From Hirudinaria manillensis (Eukaryota; Annelida; Clitellata; Hirudinida; Hirudinidae), in NCBI GenBank assembly GCA_034509925.1, contig CM067533.1, positions 947,001 through 1,011,000 of the forward strand: DNA of 64,000 nucleotides. Direction: 5' to 3'. This document shows positions 26,436 to 37,919 of this stretch, piece after piece. The notes beneath the pieces were generated by a model. The model searched no databases and was not told the DNA's origin. It saw only the letters and a program-made list of their open reading frames with translations. Positions within the stretch are counted from its first letter, which is position 1; the number at the start of each line of letters is the position of its first letter. The position numbers were made by a program, and so were the translations under genes.

Positions 26436-27109
26436 CTATCTCAAAAATGGAGTCATCTGACAATTTTGGCATATTGTCGCTGAAACATTGGAATTGTACG
26501 TTATTATAATTGATTTTGTAAACTATGAATTTATAATTATAATTGCAACGAGAAGTTATGGACTACATATTGAATATTCAACAACCTCAAATATTTGGAT
26601 ATTTGCAGGAACAGTTTCATACTGTTTTCTGAAAGCTAATAATTTTTGTTATAATATTTATTTATGCACAATAATTATCGGATTTGTAATATAAATAAGT
26701 CTATTTATAGCAACGGCAACGAAAATTATTCAAACTTTTCCATTTTCTTTATATTCTTCTCTCAATGTTTTCAGTTCCTTAAGCATTCCCATACCTAAAA
26801 GTTCCAACATGTTTTTTGTTTATATTTGTTCGATATTTCTTGAAATAATTTTAAAATGTTATTATAGATAATTTTCAATTTTCTCCATTCTTGGAAATTT
26901 AATCTTACTTATCGAACTTTTGTTGGTTATGATGTCTAGATTTATATCTGAGATTTTCTTTCTGAGTTACAATCACAATTATTTCATTTAATTTGGACTA
27001 TAACAATACAAAGATAGGAACTCAATTTTCCATAAAAATTTTAAAATTTATTAACCAATTTTTAAAATTCTTGAATTCTTTTATTACGTGCTGTTGATAA
27101 ATTTTTGAA

Positions 27110-27740
27110 ATATACGCGATTGTATGAAATAATAAATCTCAGATGGAGAAAGTAAATCACCATTGTCATTAGCAAAAGAAAAAGAGTTGCTTCCAGTGCT
27201 AGAATGATATCCTATTAGAGATTTAATAACATTCCAAGTTTTGTGCATACTGGATTTATGTTTGATAAAGAGCTCGTCATGATATATCTTTTTAGCAGCT
27301 AATTTAGATTTCCTGACAGTGTTACTGAAGTTAATGATAGCCTGTTTATTTTTATCTGTGTGGTATTAAAGGAAAGTTCTAAATAATTTGTTCTCTGCAT
27401 TGGAAGACTTCAGCAAGGATATATTCATCCAAGTTGTTTGAAATTTCTGATTGGCCTATGTTGGTCGGGCACTAGAGGAAAGGCTTCATTGTACACACTT
27501 AAGTAAATAGAAATAAATACTTTCATAACAATTCATTCATACAATGACTTAACACACGAGACCAATCATTGTCACTTAAACTAAGTGCATTTTGAAACTT
27601 ATTTTTAGAATGGTTGTTAATTTGTCTATATTTCTTATGCTTTGTATTTGCCCGATCACATTTTATAGGAATCTATAGAAATATGGGAAAATGATCTGCG
27701 ATATCTGCTATCAGGATTTTAGGTAAGCAATTGTGGAGAG
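27110..27740 (-). mobile_element. LINE fragment in A3-B4 spacer
   Basis: Same minus-strand LINE fragment as after A1, with minor substitutions (for example TCGTCATGATATATC near 27270). It confirms the A-to-B spacer is part of the repeated unit. Confidence 0.7.
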
Positions 27741-27790
27741 GTTAGTATCAACTTCGTCATTTGTTGCTCGCCAATTTAAGTTCCATGAAT

Positions 27791-27795
27791 AAAAT
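27791..27795. repeat. Target-site duplication, left copy
   Basis: AAAAT directly precedes the left LTR at 27796. The same five bases follow the right LTR at 32177-32181. A 5-bp duplication is usual for Ty3/gypsy integrases. Confidence 0.93.
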
Positions 27796-27903
27796 TGTTA
27801 AGTCTTTAGAAACGAAACAAACTTCAAACTTCGAAAGAACCAACACGCTCCAAACTATCGTTCGACAACATCCGGCCCCGCCTCCTCGCACATCGTCACA
27901 ACA
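27796..27903 (-). repeat. 3' LTR of the Ty3/gypsy element
   Basis: 108 bp, identical to 32069-32176. In element orientation it begins TGTTGTGACG and ends ACTTAACA. The gag-pol stop codon lies in its first bases (27896-27898). Confidence 0.95.
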
Positions 27904-30900
27904 CCTCCACGCCAGCCGAAAAGTTTCTCAGAGCTTTTAGGCGTAACCTCTCTGAGTGTCGAGGAAGTGTAGTCTCAGAATCCGGGACTATTGGCCGTTG
28001 GAAGTTTCTTCGTCCTTTTGGCCGACCCCTGGGTCTCCTCGGGACTGTGGTTTGCGCAGTTGTAGAAGTTGAAATGTTCCTTGAATTGGGAGTGGGACCC
28101 GGCACCATGCCCGGATCATCGTCTTCCTCTACCCCATGTCTGGGCCTCAATTGTTCGACGTGCCTTTTCAAAGTGGGTCCTTTTGGCACTGCCTGTATTA
28201 AGACATGACGAGGACCCAAGACTTGAATCACCACTGCCGGGATCCATCTAGGAATGCGATCCTTGCCTGGACCGCTGCGTTGAACGTAGCATGGCTTCCC
28301 GACGGTGAATTGGGTGTTACTCGATCTCTTTGATGTAGGCTTGTTCTGACGGTTTTGTAGTTCCTGGGCAATGTGCGGCACTGAAGGCAAAAGCGCATCT
28401 AATTTGCTTCGTAATTGTCTTCCGTTCAGAAGTTCACTAGGAGAGTAACCAGACTCCAAAGGAGTTCGACGATATTGCATGAGGAATTCCTGTAGCGCCT
28501 GGATAGTTGGAAGCCGCGATTTCTTCAGGGATTGTTTAAAAGTTTGGACTAATCTTTCCGCCTGCCCGTTTGTAGCTGGATGGTATGGGGCTCCTCTCAG
28601 GTGTAGAATACCTCTTTCCCTGAGATACTCTTGAAATTCTGAGGATGTAAATGTGGGCGCATTGTCCGTTACGAGAGTATGGGGATATCCAAAATGAGCA
28701 AAATCCTCCTCCAGTAATTCCATAGTCGTTCTGGCAGTTATGCTTGAAGTAGAATGGATGCATGGGTACTTAGAATAACTATCGACTACCACCAGCCAGT
28801 TCTTTCCCATGAAATTAACTGCGTGATCTACGTGGATTCTACTCCAAGGTCTTTCTGGTAGCATCCACGGATGATTTGAGAACTTTGGTGGGTTGTTCTG
28901 ATGTTCCGCGCAAGATGTGCATTTCCTACACATCTCCTCAATGTCGGCATCAATTCCCGGCCAGTAAATAACGGTTCGTGCCAGTTGCTTCATTCTCCTC
29001 ATACCGCAATGTCCAAGGTGCAATAGACCCATAACGTGTAGTCTAAGTTTCTCAGGAACTACGATTCTGTTTCCGAAGATAAGACAATCATTTTGCACTG
29101 TCAGAGCATCTTCCAACTTTTGAAAATGTCGAATTTGTGCATCTACAACTCGAGGCCATCCCTCTTTTAAGAATCGTACGACAGTTGAAATTATCCTGTC
29201 TCTGCGCGATTCCTTTGTCAAGACCTGAGAATCAGTTGGTCGGATCTGTTTACTTATGGCACTGATTGTACAAACTGTAAGGTCGTCGTCTTCATCCTCA
29301 CCGGCGTCAAAATTGTCATCTTTCCCACTTGGTAACCGACTAAGTGCATCCGCGTTACCATGACTTTCGGATCGTCGGTACTCTATCGAATAATCGTACT
29401 GGTGTAGTATCAATGCCCATCGGGCTAAACGATTTGCTGCTAATAATGGGGTGAGTTTTGAAGGGCTGAAAAGCGACAACAAAGGTTTGTGATCCGTCAC
29501 TAAGATAAAGTTTCGTCCGTAAAGGTATTGATGGAATTTCTGCAGCGCGTAAATAATCGAAAGTGCTTCCTTATGTATCTGACTATAATTTCTTTGTGAT
29601 GTTGACAGTGTCTTTGAAATGTGCAATATTGGTCGTTCACTTCCATCCGGATATCTGTGAAACAAAACTGCACCGATTCCAACATCTGATGCATCACATG
29701 CAATTCCCAAAGGAAGAGATTTGTCAAAATGTGCAAGCTGCACCTCGTTCGCTAAGATCTCCTTCAACTTTTGAAACGACTTCTCTGCTTCCAAACTCCA
29801 TCTCCAGAGTGATTCTTTTCTGGTGAGGCTCGTCAACGGTTCCGCAATCGTTGAAAGGTTTGGAATGAACTTGTGGTAAAACTGAACTGAACCCAAAAAC
29901 GATCGCAATGTCGGGACATTTGTTGGTCTTGGCATGCTAGTCAAGGCATCAACTCGTTTCCCTTTTTCTATTCCGCTTTTTGAAACAACAAGTCCAAGAT
30001 ATTCAATTGAATCTTTAGCAAAAATGCATTTCTTTTTGTTACATCTGAGACCTTTGTCTCTCAATCGTTGAAGTAATACTTTCAGGTTTTGAATATGTTC
30101 TTTGGAATTCGAACCTCCGACAAGAATATCGTCCAAATAGACTGCTACTCCTTGCAGATCGCAAGTTAGTTTGTCCATTATCTCTTGGAAATAACCCGGG
30201 GCTGAAATGATACCAAAAGGTAGTCTCGTTTGAAGAAGCACTCCTCTATTTGTTGTCAGCGCGAGCTTCTTCTGGCTCGCAGGTGCAAGTTTAATTTGGT
30301 TGAATGCGTCTGCCAAATCGATTTTACTGAAGTATCGACTTCCTCCCAGTTTTCTCATCAGATCCTCTGGAAGGGGCATAGGATACCTATGTGGTTCTAA
30401 TTGTGAATTTACGGTAACAGAATAATCGCCACAGATTCTAAAATTGGCTTTCTGCTCTCCAGGTTTCAGACTCTTTCGAATCGGTACAATTGGAGTTCCG
30501 TAATCATTGAAATGAGTTGGGGTCCAAATCCCTTTCTTTATTCCTGCATCAAGAGCCTGGTTTAGATCTTCCTGAATTGCAAATGGCACTGTTCTTGCCT
30601 TGACAAAAATTGGCGATGAGTCTGGTTTGAATTTTACCTCTAACTCGAAATCTTTCAAACAACCAAGTTCTGGCTCGAAGCATTCTTTGAAATCGTGGCA
30701 AATTTTATAACACGCTTTTTCAACGGTTTTCGAATCAAGATCTTCATCAATTTTCAAAACGTGGTTGTGTAGCAAGCTTGAAACGTCGATTTTTAATTCG
30801 ACTATGGCTTTCCTCCCAATGATGTTGAGCTTTGGTAACTTGGTGACATTGAATTCTAGAGCTACGTTTTTGACGTCCGATGTCGAAACTATGACTTCGC

Positions 30901-32020
30901 AGACTCCTATGTTCGGAATGGGATCACCTGTTGCCGAAACATATCTTGTACTGGAAAAGTTTAGCCTGGGCTTTCCCCACATTTTCCAAGTTTCGATTGC
31001 ACAAAAATTGTCCCTGGCTCCACTATCTAATTCAAAAACAAATTCTGAATGTGCAATTTGTAGCACCTGAGTCAGAGGTGTGTGGCTCGGAATTGTGTGG
31101 ATTGAATTTACATGCCTGTCTCTTTTGAACTTCTTTTTAAAACATGCCTTTTCAATGTGTCCAATGATTCCACAGAAATGACATTTAGCTTTAATATGTC
31201 TGCAGTCATTGGCGTGGTGTCCTTTGTTTCCACATCTTGGACAAGTTCCTTTCGGGAATGTAAATTTTGAAAATTGCTGTCTTTGTTGTTGAGGTTTTCG
31301 TATTGGCTTGGAATCTGCTTTGTCCGGTTTACTTTCTGTCTCTTTTGAAATTTTATTTACCAGTTCCCGATTGTCCTCTGGTGTGCCGTGTACTGTAGCT
31401 TTCGCAACTTTGGCAGACTCTTCAACTTCCATAGCAATTTCAATTGCTCGATTGAATGTTAGTTCATCTTCTGGAACTTTGAACAACGCTTTGAGCACAG
31501 CCTCGTTGTCAACTGAACACATGAATCTTGTTCTTAAAGCTTCATCTAGTGTGTCTTCTATACTAGGGAAGTCACATGTGGTGGCGGCATTTCGAATTTT
31601 CGCCGCGAGTTCCTGAATTGTTTCACCTGGTTGTCTTTTTAGCTCAGTCCAAAATTTGAATCTCTCTCGAATCACAAATCTCTTGGGGTTGAAGTTATGC
31701 ATCATCACCGCTTGGATTTCAGCAAAGTCCAATTTATTTACTTCGCACGGCGTTGGTTTTTGAGAAGCTGTTGTTTGCAAAAGTTTGTAAATAGAAGCGG
31801 ACTGGTTTGTCAGAAACACTTGCGTAATTTTCGATGCTGGAATTGAATTCGCTTCAATGAATGACTGGAAGCGGTTCATATAATCATTCCACAATTCTTT
31901 GCTAGGTTCGAAAGGAATAAAATTCGGAACGGTGTGGTGTGTAGCGTTTGTAGCTATTGAACGAACCAACAATTCCATTTGCTGTGTAAATGCTTCCAAC
32001 AACTTTGCAACGTCGGCCAT
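27896..32020 (-). CDS. Ty3/gypsy Gag-Pol polyprotein, single intact frame
   Basis: Encodes the capsid and enzymes for reverse transcription and integration of the element. From the ATG at 32020 (MADVAKLLEAF) it gives 1374 residues. The frame is open further into the 5' LTR, but this is the first ATG after the primer-binding site. Order: Gag (1-300) with two CX2CX4HX4C zinc knuckles (260-273, 280-293); aspartic protease with LDSGA (Asp332); reverse transcriptase with YLDD (628-631); RNase H with Asp776, Glu818, Asp843; integrase with an HHCC finger (His1001, His1004, Cys1034, Cys1037) and DDE core (Asp1065, Asp1119, Glu1155). All catalytic residues are present, with no internal stop. Gag and Pol share one frame with no frameshift. 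It belongs to the K02A2.6-like invertebrate Ty3/gypsy type. Confidence 0.97.
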   Translation of the reverse strand: MADVAKLLEAFTQQMELLVRSIATNATHHTVPNFIPFEPSKELWNDYMNRFQSFIEANSIPASKITQVFLTNQSASIYKLLQTTASQKPTPCEVNKLDFAEIQAVMMHNFNPKRFVIRERFKFWTELKRQPGETIQELAAKIRNAATTCDFPSIEDTLDEALRTRFMCSVDNEAVLKALFKVPEDELTFNRAIEIAMEVEESAKVAKATVHGTPEDNRELVNKISKETESKPDKADSKPIRKPQQQRQQFSKFTFPKGTCPRCGNKGHHANDCRHIKAKCHFCGIIGHIEKACFKKKFKRDRHVNSIHTIPSHTPLTQVLQIAHSEFVFELDSGARDNFCAIETWKMWGKPRLNFSSTRYVSATGDPIPNIGVCEVIVSTSDVKNVALEFNVTKLPKLNIIGRKAIVELKIDVSSLLHNHVLKIDEDLDSKTVEKACYKICHDFKECFEPELGCLKDFELEVKFKPDSSPIFVKARTVPFAIQEDLNQALDAGIKKGIWTPTHFNDYGTPIVPIRKSLKPGEQKANFRICGDYSVTVNSQLEPHRYPMPLPEDLMRKLGGSRYFSKIDLADAFNQIKLAPASQKKLALTTNRGVLLQTRLPFGIISAPGYFQEIMDKLTCDLQGVAVYLDDILVGGSNSKEHIQNLKVLLQRLRDKGLRCNKKKCIFAKDSIEYLGLVVSKSGIEKGKRVDALTSMPRPTNVPTLRSFLGSVQFYHKFIPNLSTIAEPLTSLTRKESLWRWSLEAEKSFQKLKEILANEVQLAHFDKSLPLGIACDASDVGIGAVLFHRYPDGSERPILHISKTLSTSQRNYSQIHKEALSIIYALQKFHQYLYGRNFILVTDHKPLLSLFSPSKLTPLLAANRLARWALILHQYDYSIEYRRSESHGNADALSRLPSGKDDNFDAGEDEDDDLTVCTISAISKQIRPTDSQVLTKESRRDRIISTVVRFLKEGWPRVVDAQIRHFQKLEDALTVQNDCLIFGNRIVVPEKLRLHVMGLLHLGHCGMRRMKQLARTVIYWPGIDADIEEMCRKCTSCAEHQNNPPKFSNHPWMLPERPWSRIHVDHAVNFMGKNWLVVVDSYSKYPCIHSTSSITARTTMELLEEDFAHFGYPHTLVTDNAPTFTSSEFQEYLRERGILHLRGAPYHPATNGQAERLVQTFKQSLKKSRLPTIQALQEFLMQYRRTPLESGYSPSELLNGRQLRSKLDALLPSVPHIAQELQNRQNKPTSKRSSNTQFTVGKPCYVQRSGPGKDRIPRWIPAVVIQVLGPRHVLIQAVPKGPTLKRHVEQLRPRHGVEEDDDPGMVPGPTPNSRNISTSTTAQTTVPRRPRGRPKGRRNFQRPIVPDSETTLPRHSERLRLKALRNFSAGVEVL

Positions 32021-32068
32021 TTTGGAAACTAAACAAATTTTGAACTTTCTTTTGTCGACTGCGCCAGT

Positions 32069-32176
32069 TGTTAAGTCTTTAGAAACGAAACAAACTTCAA
32101 ACTTCGAAAGAACCAACACGCTCCAAACTATCGTTCGACAACATCCGGCCCCGCCTCCTCGCACATCGTCACAACA
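32069..32176 (-). repeat. 5' LTR of the Ty3/gypsy element
   Basis: 108 bp, identical to the other LTR; it would carry the promoter of the element. Followed by the AAAAT target duplication at 32177-32181. Confidence 0.95.
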
Positions 32177-32697
32177 AAAATAATAATGCAAATGTTTAGC
32201 AATAATAAAACTTAAGATTAATGTCGGTCACCAGGTATAATTAATGACTATAAATTAAATTTCAACGTTATTGAGCACAATTTTAGTTCAAGCAAAGAAA
32301 GTGTTTGTGAAAACTTAAACGATTGTATTTTAAAGACAAATATAATTTCATTTCAAATAGTTTCAGATATTAGAGGTTTGAATCCGCAGAAACTAATTCT
32401 ATAGATTTATTCGAGTGAACCAAAATCTTTTTACATACAATTTATGTTAACCAAAAATTGTTATCTATTCCAATTTTAAAACATTTATCAAAGTTCTCAG
32501 TATTTTATATTAAGGAATAGAAATATTTGCTAAATGACAAAAAAAATGGTTCAATCATTTCATCAACGAAGTTTATTGTATATCGTGACAAAGTGGTTCT
32601 AATATTAATTCCTTCAATCAGTTTTAAGAATTTTGGGGATAATTTGAAAAAACCGCAGAATTAATTTCGAATGAGTCAAAAACGCTTTTCAAGTAAA

Positions 32698-35600
32698 TTA
32701 CCTTATCCAATCATCATAACTATCTGCATGTGTATTAACAGCTAAAAATATTTTCTCCTCCACCACCTCAAAGAAAATATAAAAAATATTTTTAAAATTA
32801 ATTTAAATAATAAGACTTTGCCAAAATTGGCTCATCAAATCCCAGTATAGAATATTTGGCTTGGGACACATTTGGACCATAATGAAACTTAATAAGTAAA
32901 TATAAATAATTAATGAAACTATGAAAATGAATTATTATTATCCCAATCCCTATTTGCATTAAAATTAATATTACAATAAAACATCCAAATTTCACACCTC
33001 ATCTACTTTTTCTCCTTTAAGCAACTTTGTTAAATCCTCCATTAAATATTCGTATCTTTTTGGTAATATCAAAAACGGACTGAAGAAATATTTCGTTTGA
33101 GAATAACATATTAAATTGTAACATAAAAAAATCATTGTTCAGACCATTTTTTAATCAAAATCTCGATCAACCAAGGGATTTTGCCCCTTCTCGATGCTAC
33201 AGTTGTAGCAGCTCTGAGGTACTTGTTTATTTTATGATGATGAGTTCTAAATAACTCGGCATCGTAGTCAATAAAATCGCCAGGCGTCTGAAATGAAATA
33301 CAAGTGAATTACCACGTTACAATAAACTTAACTTTGTTTATGAATCTACCTGGAGTAGTTCTTGGCAAAGCGTGCAAGCTGTGTGCATTATGTTAATTAA
33401 ATTCAGAACTTTGACAAAACTATCAAAGAAAAGATATTTTTCGATCGAAAATTCGTGACTATCCTTATCGCCATCTTCAGAGTTATTTGGACAGTCGTAT
33501 TTAAGATGGACGTTTGAATCATTGTAAACCTGCTCTCTGTCACATTCCAGATATGGTTCGACATCGCAGCCAAACAGTTCCTCCATTTTTCTCAGTTCGT
33601 CATCTGAATAAACCTTGCCCTTAAATTGTTAAAGTGTTAAATTATAACGTTATGTAGTAATATTTTTAAATGTTAATCATTTGCTTTTCAAAAATCGTTG
33701 TGAGTAAAGGTCTAGGGATAATATAATTACAAATTAATTAGGGAGGTGCCGTGTGGTTAACCTACATCTAAAATAACTTCGAAGATATCGTTGAATGTTG
33801 AAAAGATATCCCCAATACTCCTATGCATGACCGTGGCTGTATTCGGATCACAACTCATAATCTTAATCTCTTCTCCCATACGTTTTACATCGTCTAGATC
33901 CTTTAACGGATAAAATTAATTTTGAAAAATGGAATACTATTTAATTTTGATAAATGTAAAAGAATTTCGAAGTTATATTGATCTGTTAATGAATTATATA
34001 TTACATAATAACTAATACAATTCAATTTGTTTGGTTTCGAAATCGAAAACATTCAATCGAGGGACCAACATTCCTGCATAACTTCATTCCACAACGCAAT
34101 CAGATACAATTGGTTCCATTGTTATTGTTATTTGAAATACGAGTTCATAATATAAATATGCTATAAATAAGCCACTGAGTAAATATCTTTGTATAAATAA
34201 TTTTTAAAATATTACTCTGCATGATTGACCCATAAGATAATCTTCCATTCGTTTCATCTTCTCTTCATCATTGGTTGCAGACATGAAGAACGTGTGAAGA
34301 AGGTCACAAGTAACATGATATACTTTTGGTGCGTAACATATACGATTAGCGTATCTGATATCGTACTGTTCAATAAGCAAAATAATAACATGAAAATTAA
34401 AGAAATACGTTCCACAACGTAAAGGTAATATTAGTTTGTAATAATTGACTAATGTTGAATCCATTTTGAACAAATTATTTTAAAGGCATATTCTAACCTC
34501 TGGATCGCTGTTATACATTTTAATCAAATTCCGAGTTTTCTCAGTGTATATTGATTCATCGAGGTGGAATGCTTCAATTATGGAAGATGCTGTAAATCAG
34601 AAATATTTTTTATCTTGGAAGATAAAACTTTTTAGGTTATTTCAAAAATATCGATTCGTATTTTATGTAATTCAAATCTGTTTGATATACTTCACACAAA
34701 GAAGTATAAATTATAGTTTAATATTTTATACGACATGGTAAGTGTAGTATGTATACATATAACATGTACAGGAAGATACATTGAAATCAGTGATTTACTT
34801 TGTTTCACAATCCAGTCTGTGATACGCCTTTGTACGGGATTTTTTCCTTGAGGAATCTTTGGCAAGTACGTCAACACCCAATAATATGCATCTACAATAA
34901 ATACACAATGTATTTATAATTAATAATCTTAAATATTTTAATATTCAAATAGTATTTTTTAGTAATTAACATTTTACATTTTTTAACTTTAAATATTTCA
35001 TATTTACATATTAAATAAACGATCGTAAGTAAGCCCCCCAAAAAAGCGAGGCAAGTCGGTCCCATGTTTTTTTTTTCATGAGTATCCCAATATTCTGAGG
35101 CCGTGTTATTTTTTTGTCGGAAAGTTGCGCGCGATAGAAAGAACATTAATGTAGAGTTTCTGGAAGAGGCGAGCTCGATCGCCGGATGCGCCCCATCTAC
35201 GAGAGCCTATCAGGATTCAGGGCTTTGGAGGGGGCAAATCCATTGAATGTCTCTACCAGAAGGCTTGTTAGAGCGTTTCAATCAATATTATATATATATT
35301 ACCACTATCGCAGTAAGGAACTCCGTCCAACAAGACATTCCTGTGTCTGCCAAGAGCAGTCTTAAGTATCTTCAAACAGAAGCAAATTCTGCTCGTATTT
35401 GTTGGATTTAATAATTCTCTTATGCACCTGATAGATATAAATATTCTTATTTAATATTACTATTAATGTTAAATGAAGGTCTGAAAAGTTATGATTTTTA
35501 CGTCCGAATGGAATATTCATATTTCTTAATAAGTTTATTTTTCGCCATCTGTATAACTTGGAGAAATGTGTTTTCCAAAATTCGACACGGTGGTGTTGCA

Positions 35601-35952
35601 TAATTTCTCATCTTTAAAATTAAATTTTTGTAAACTTTAAGTAAGAAAATTTTTAAATATATTTTAACCTAATTCATAATAATCACAATACTTTGCCATT
35701 ATTAAATTAAAAAGTGTATTATTTTAAACTATTTACTTAATAATATGTAAACCAACAAACCAAATCTAAGCTAATACGATAGTGGCATCCGACACATTTC
35801 ATTAGGTTTTCACTCGTGATTTTAAAAGAGACACCTTTCGAAATAAAATTAATCTTATTAAATTCTACAAAGAACTAAATAGAATTAAAATAACAAACTC
35901 TGACCTGATATGTCTTCTCCATATAAGTTATCAGTTTTATATAAAATATCAT
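32698..35952 (-). CDS. Array gene B4, unknown family, intact
   Basis: Eleven exons, minus strand: 35905-35952, 35502-35611, 35303-35427, 34799-34891, 34498-34589, 34216-34365, 33766-33900, 33350-33619, 33145-33287, 32998-33079, 32698-32766. Lengths equal B2 and the frame is open: 438 residues. Exon 7 differs from B2 by a clustered change (IGDIFSTF for ICDFLSTF). Intron 9 is 65 nt with a TGA just after the donor, so unlike B2 it cannot be read through. Function unknown. Confidence 0.78.
35013..35290 (+). mobile_element. GC-richer retroelement-like insert in B4 intron 3
   Basis: Same insert as in B2 intron 3 with a few substitutions. Confidence 0.5.
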
Positions 35953-37919
35953 CTATCTCAAAAATTGAATCATCTGACAGTTTTGGCAAATTGTCGCTGA
36001 AACATTGGAATTGTACGTTATTATAATTAATAATTTATTATACTATATATATCGTTATTTATTATAATATGAAAATTTTTTATAATTGATTTTGTTAACT
36101 ATGAACTTATAATTATAATTGCAACTAGAAGTTATGGACTACATATTGATTATTCAACAACCTCAAATATTTGGATATTTGCAGGAATAGTTTCATACTG
36201 TTTTCTGAAAGCTAATAATTTTTGTTATAATATTTATTTATGCACAATAATTATCGGATATATACAATAATATATATTAATTTATATCAACAACAAGGAA
36301 AATTATTCCAACTTTTCTTTTGCTTTCAATTTCTTTAAGCAATGTCTTCAGTTCCTTAAGCATTCCCATACCTGAAAGTTCTGTCGTGGGTTTTTTTATT
36401 AAATTTGTTTGATATTCTGGCAAATAGTTTATAATATTATTATAGATAGCTTTCAATGTGCTTCATTACGTGAAAATTTAATCTTACTGATCGAACAACC
36501 AATACTTTTCCTTTCAAGCGTTATATCTAAGATTTTTTTATAAGTTATAATTACAGTCAGTTTATGTGTTTTGGAGTATAACAAACCAAAGAATATAAAC
36601 TCAGAATATGAACATAAAGTTATATAAATTAATTAATCACTTTTTAAAATATTGGATTTCTACGTATATTTGATACAATCAAGCTTTATTGAAGAACGGT
36701 TAGAAAGCTGTGTGTTTGGAGTATAATCTTTGAACATTTAAGTATCATTCAAATCATTTTGTAATAAAAATTGCATCTAAGGCTATGTTGCCCTTTTCGA
36801 TGGTTTCGGAGTTTATTCTCTGTTGATAAAGTTTATCCGCAAATCACAGAGGTCGTTAAGATTATACTATTGTAAGGTAATCATTAAATCTATTTTCAGT
36901 AATACGTCATATATGCATTACTTGCACGTTTTCATAAGATGTTTGCAATTTTAATTTATTTGTGACGTAAAAACATAATAGCAAATATATATTTATTTAC
37001 TTTGTTGTACTGGGCAATATTAAACTTTAATACAAAATTGTTAATCCTAACTTTGGTTAATGAATGTTTTAATCCTCGTATTACGAATTAATATTGGTCG
37101 TATTTTGATCAGAATTCATGTATTATTATTGGTCATTAAACATGTCGATAGAATTTCAGTTACAATAATCGTTTATTGTTATACTGATAGATTAAAAATT
37201 TTGAAACTGCCCTCCCTGGTGTACAGACGAAAAAGGGCTGATTTGATATTGATGTTCAATATCATCAGAGGAACTGCACCAGAATTCCTATGCCCTAGGC
37301 TTATGTTTTGCCCAGAGGAGAGAACGAGGGGCCATGATTGGAAACTATCAACAAACATTGCTCACAGGGATTTGAGGAAGTTTTTTCTCAGCAATAGAGT
37401 TGTCCAAGAGTGGAATGATCTTCCTCGGTCGGTTGTCGGTGCTCCAAACCTGGACATCTTCAAAATGTTATTGGATGATTTTTTTGGGGATTGTAAATAT
37501 TTGATGTGACTGGTTGTTTTATTGTTTGTTTGATATGTAGAGGGTTTTGCTTTTTGTTTACTTAAGTAATTTGTGTTAGGCGAGGGGTTCGCCCGTGCCT
37601 TTATGTGATAATAATAATTGCAGGAACGAAGTTTATTGTGAACCAAAAACTTTTTCCAAACAATTTATGTTAACCAATAATTGTTATCTATTCCAATTTT
37701 AAAAAATTTATCAAGCTTCTCAGTATTTTATATTAAGGAATAGAAATATTTGATAAATGACAAAAAAAATGGTTCAATCATTTCATCAAGGAAGTTTATT
37801 GTATATCGTGACAAAGTAGTTCTAATAATAATTCCTTCAATCAGTTTTAAGAATTTTGGGGATAATTTGAAAAACCGCAGAATTAATTTCGAATGAGTCA
37901 AAAACGATTTTCAAGTAAA
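35953..37919. other. B4-A5 spacer
   Basis: B-type upstream blocks, then the B-to-A spacer sequence carrying a LINE 3'-end insertion (37167-37618), then the A5 3' flank. No host gene seen. Confidence 0.6.
37167..37618 (+). mobile_element. 5'-truncated LINE 3' end before A5
   Basis: Codes for the C-terminal end of a CR1/jockey-like ORF2: YTDRLKILKLPSLVYRRKR, RTRGHDWKL, NRVVQEWNDLP, with stop at 37507-37509, then an untranslated tail ending in an ATAATAATA microsatellite. The empty site before A3 reads CAATTGCAGG; here CAAT and AATTGCAGG flank the insert. That fits a target-primed insertion with a very short duplication. Confidence 0.85.

Larger units (their letters stand above)
27796..32176 (-). 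mobile_element. Full-length Ty3/gypsy LTR retrotransposon
   Basis: A 4381-bp element inserted in the spacer between array genes A3 and B4, reading on the minus strand. It has 108-bp LTRs with no difference between them, 5-bp target duplications (AAAAT), TG..CA ends and one uninterrupted gag-pol frame. Just inside the 5' LTR the minus strand reads TGGCGCAGTCGAC, a plausible primer-binding site for a tRNA 3' end (a serine tRNA is used by similar insect elements). Identical LTRs imply a very recent insertion. It is present in one spacer only, so it postdates the array. Confidence 0.97.

Noticed and set aside
28069-28251. Plus-strand frames within the Ty3 element
   Set aside because: Antisense shadows of the gag-pol frame.
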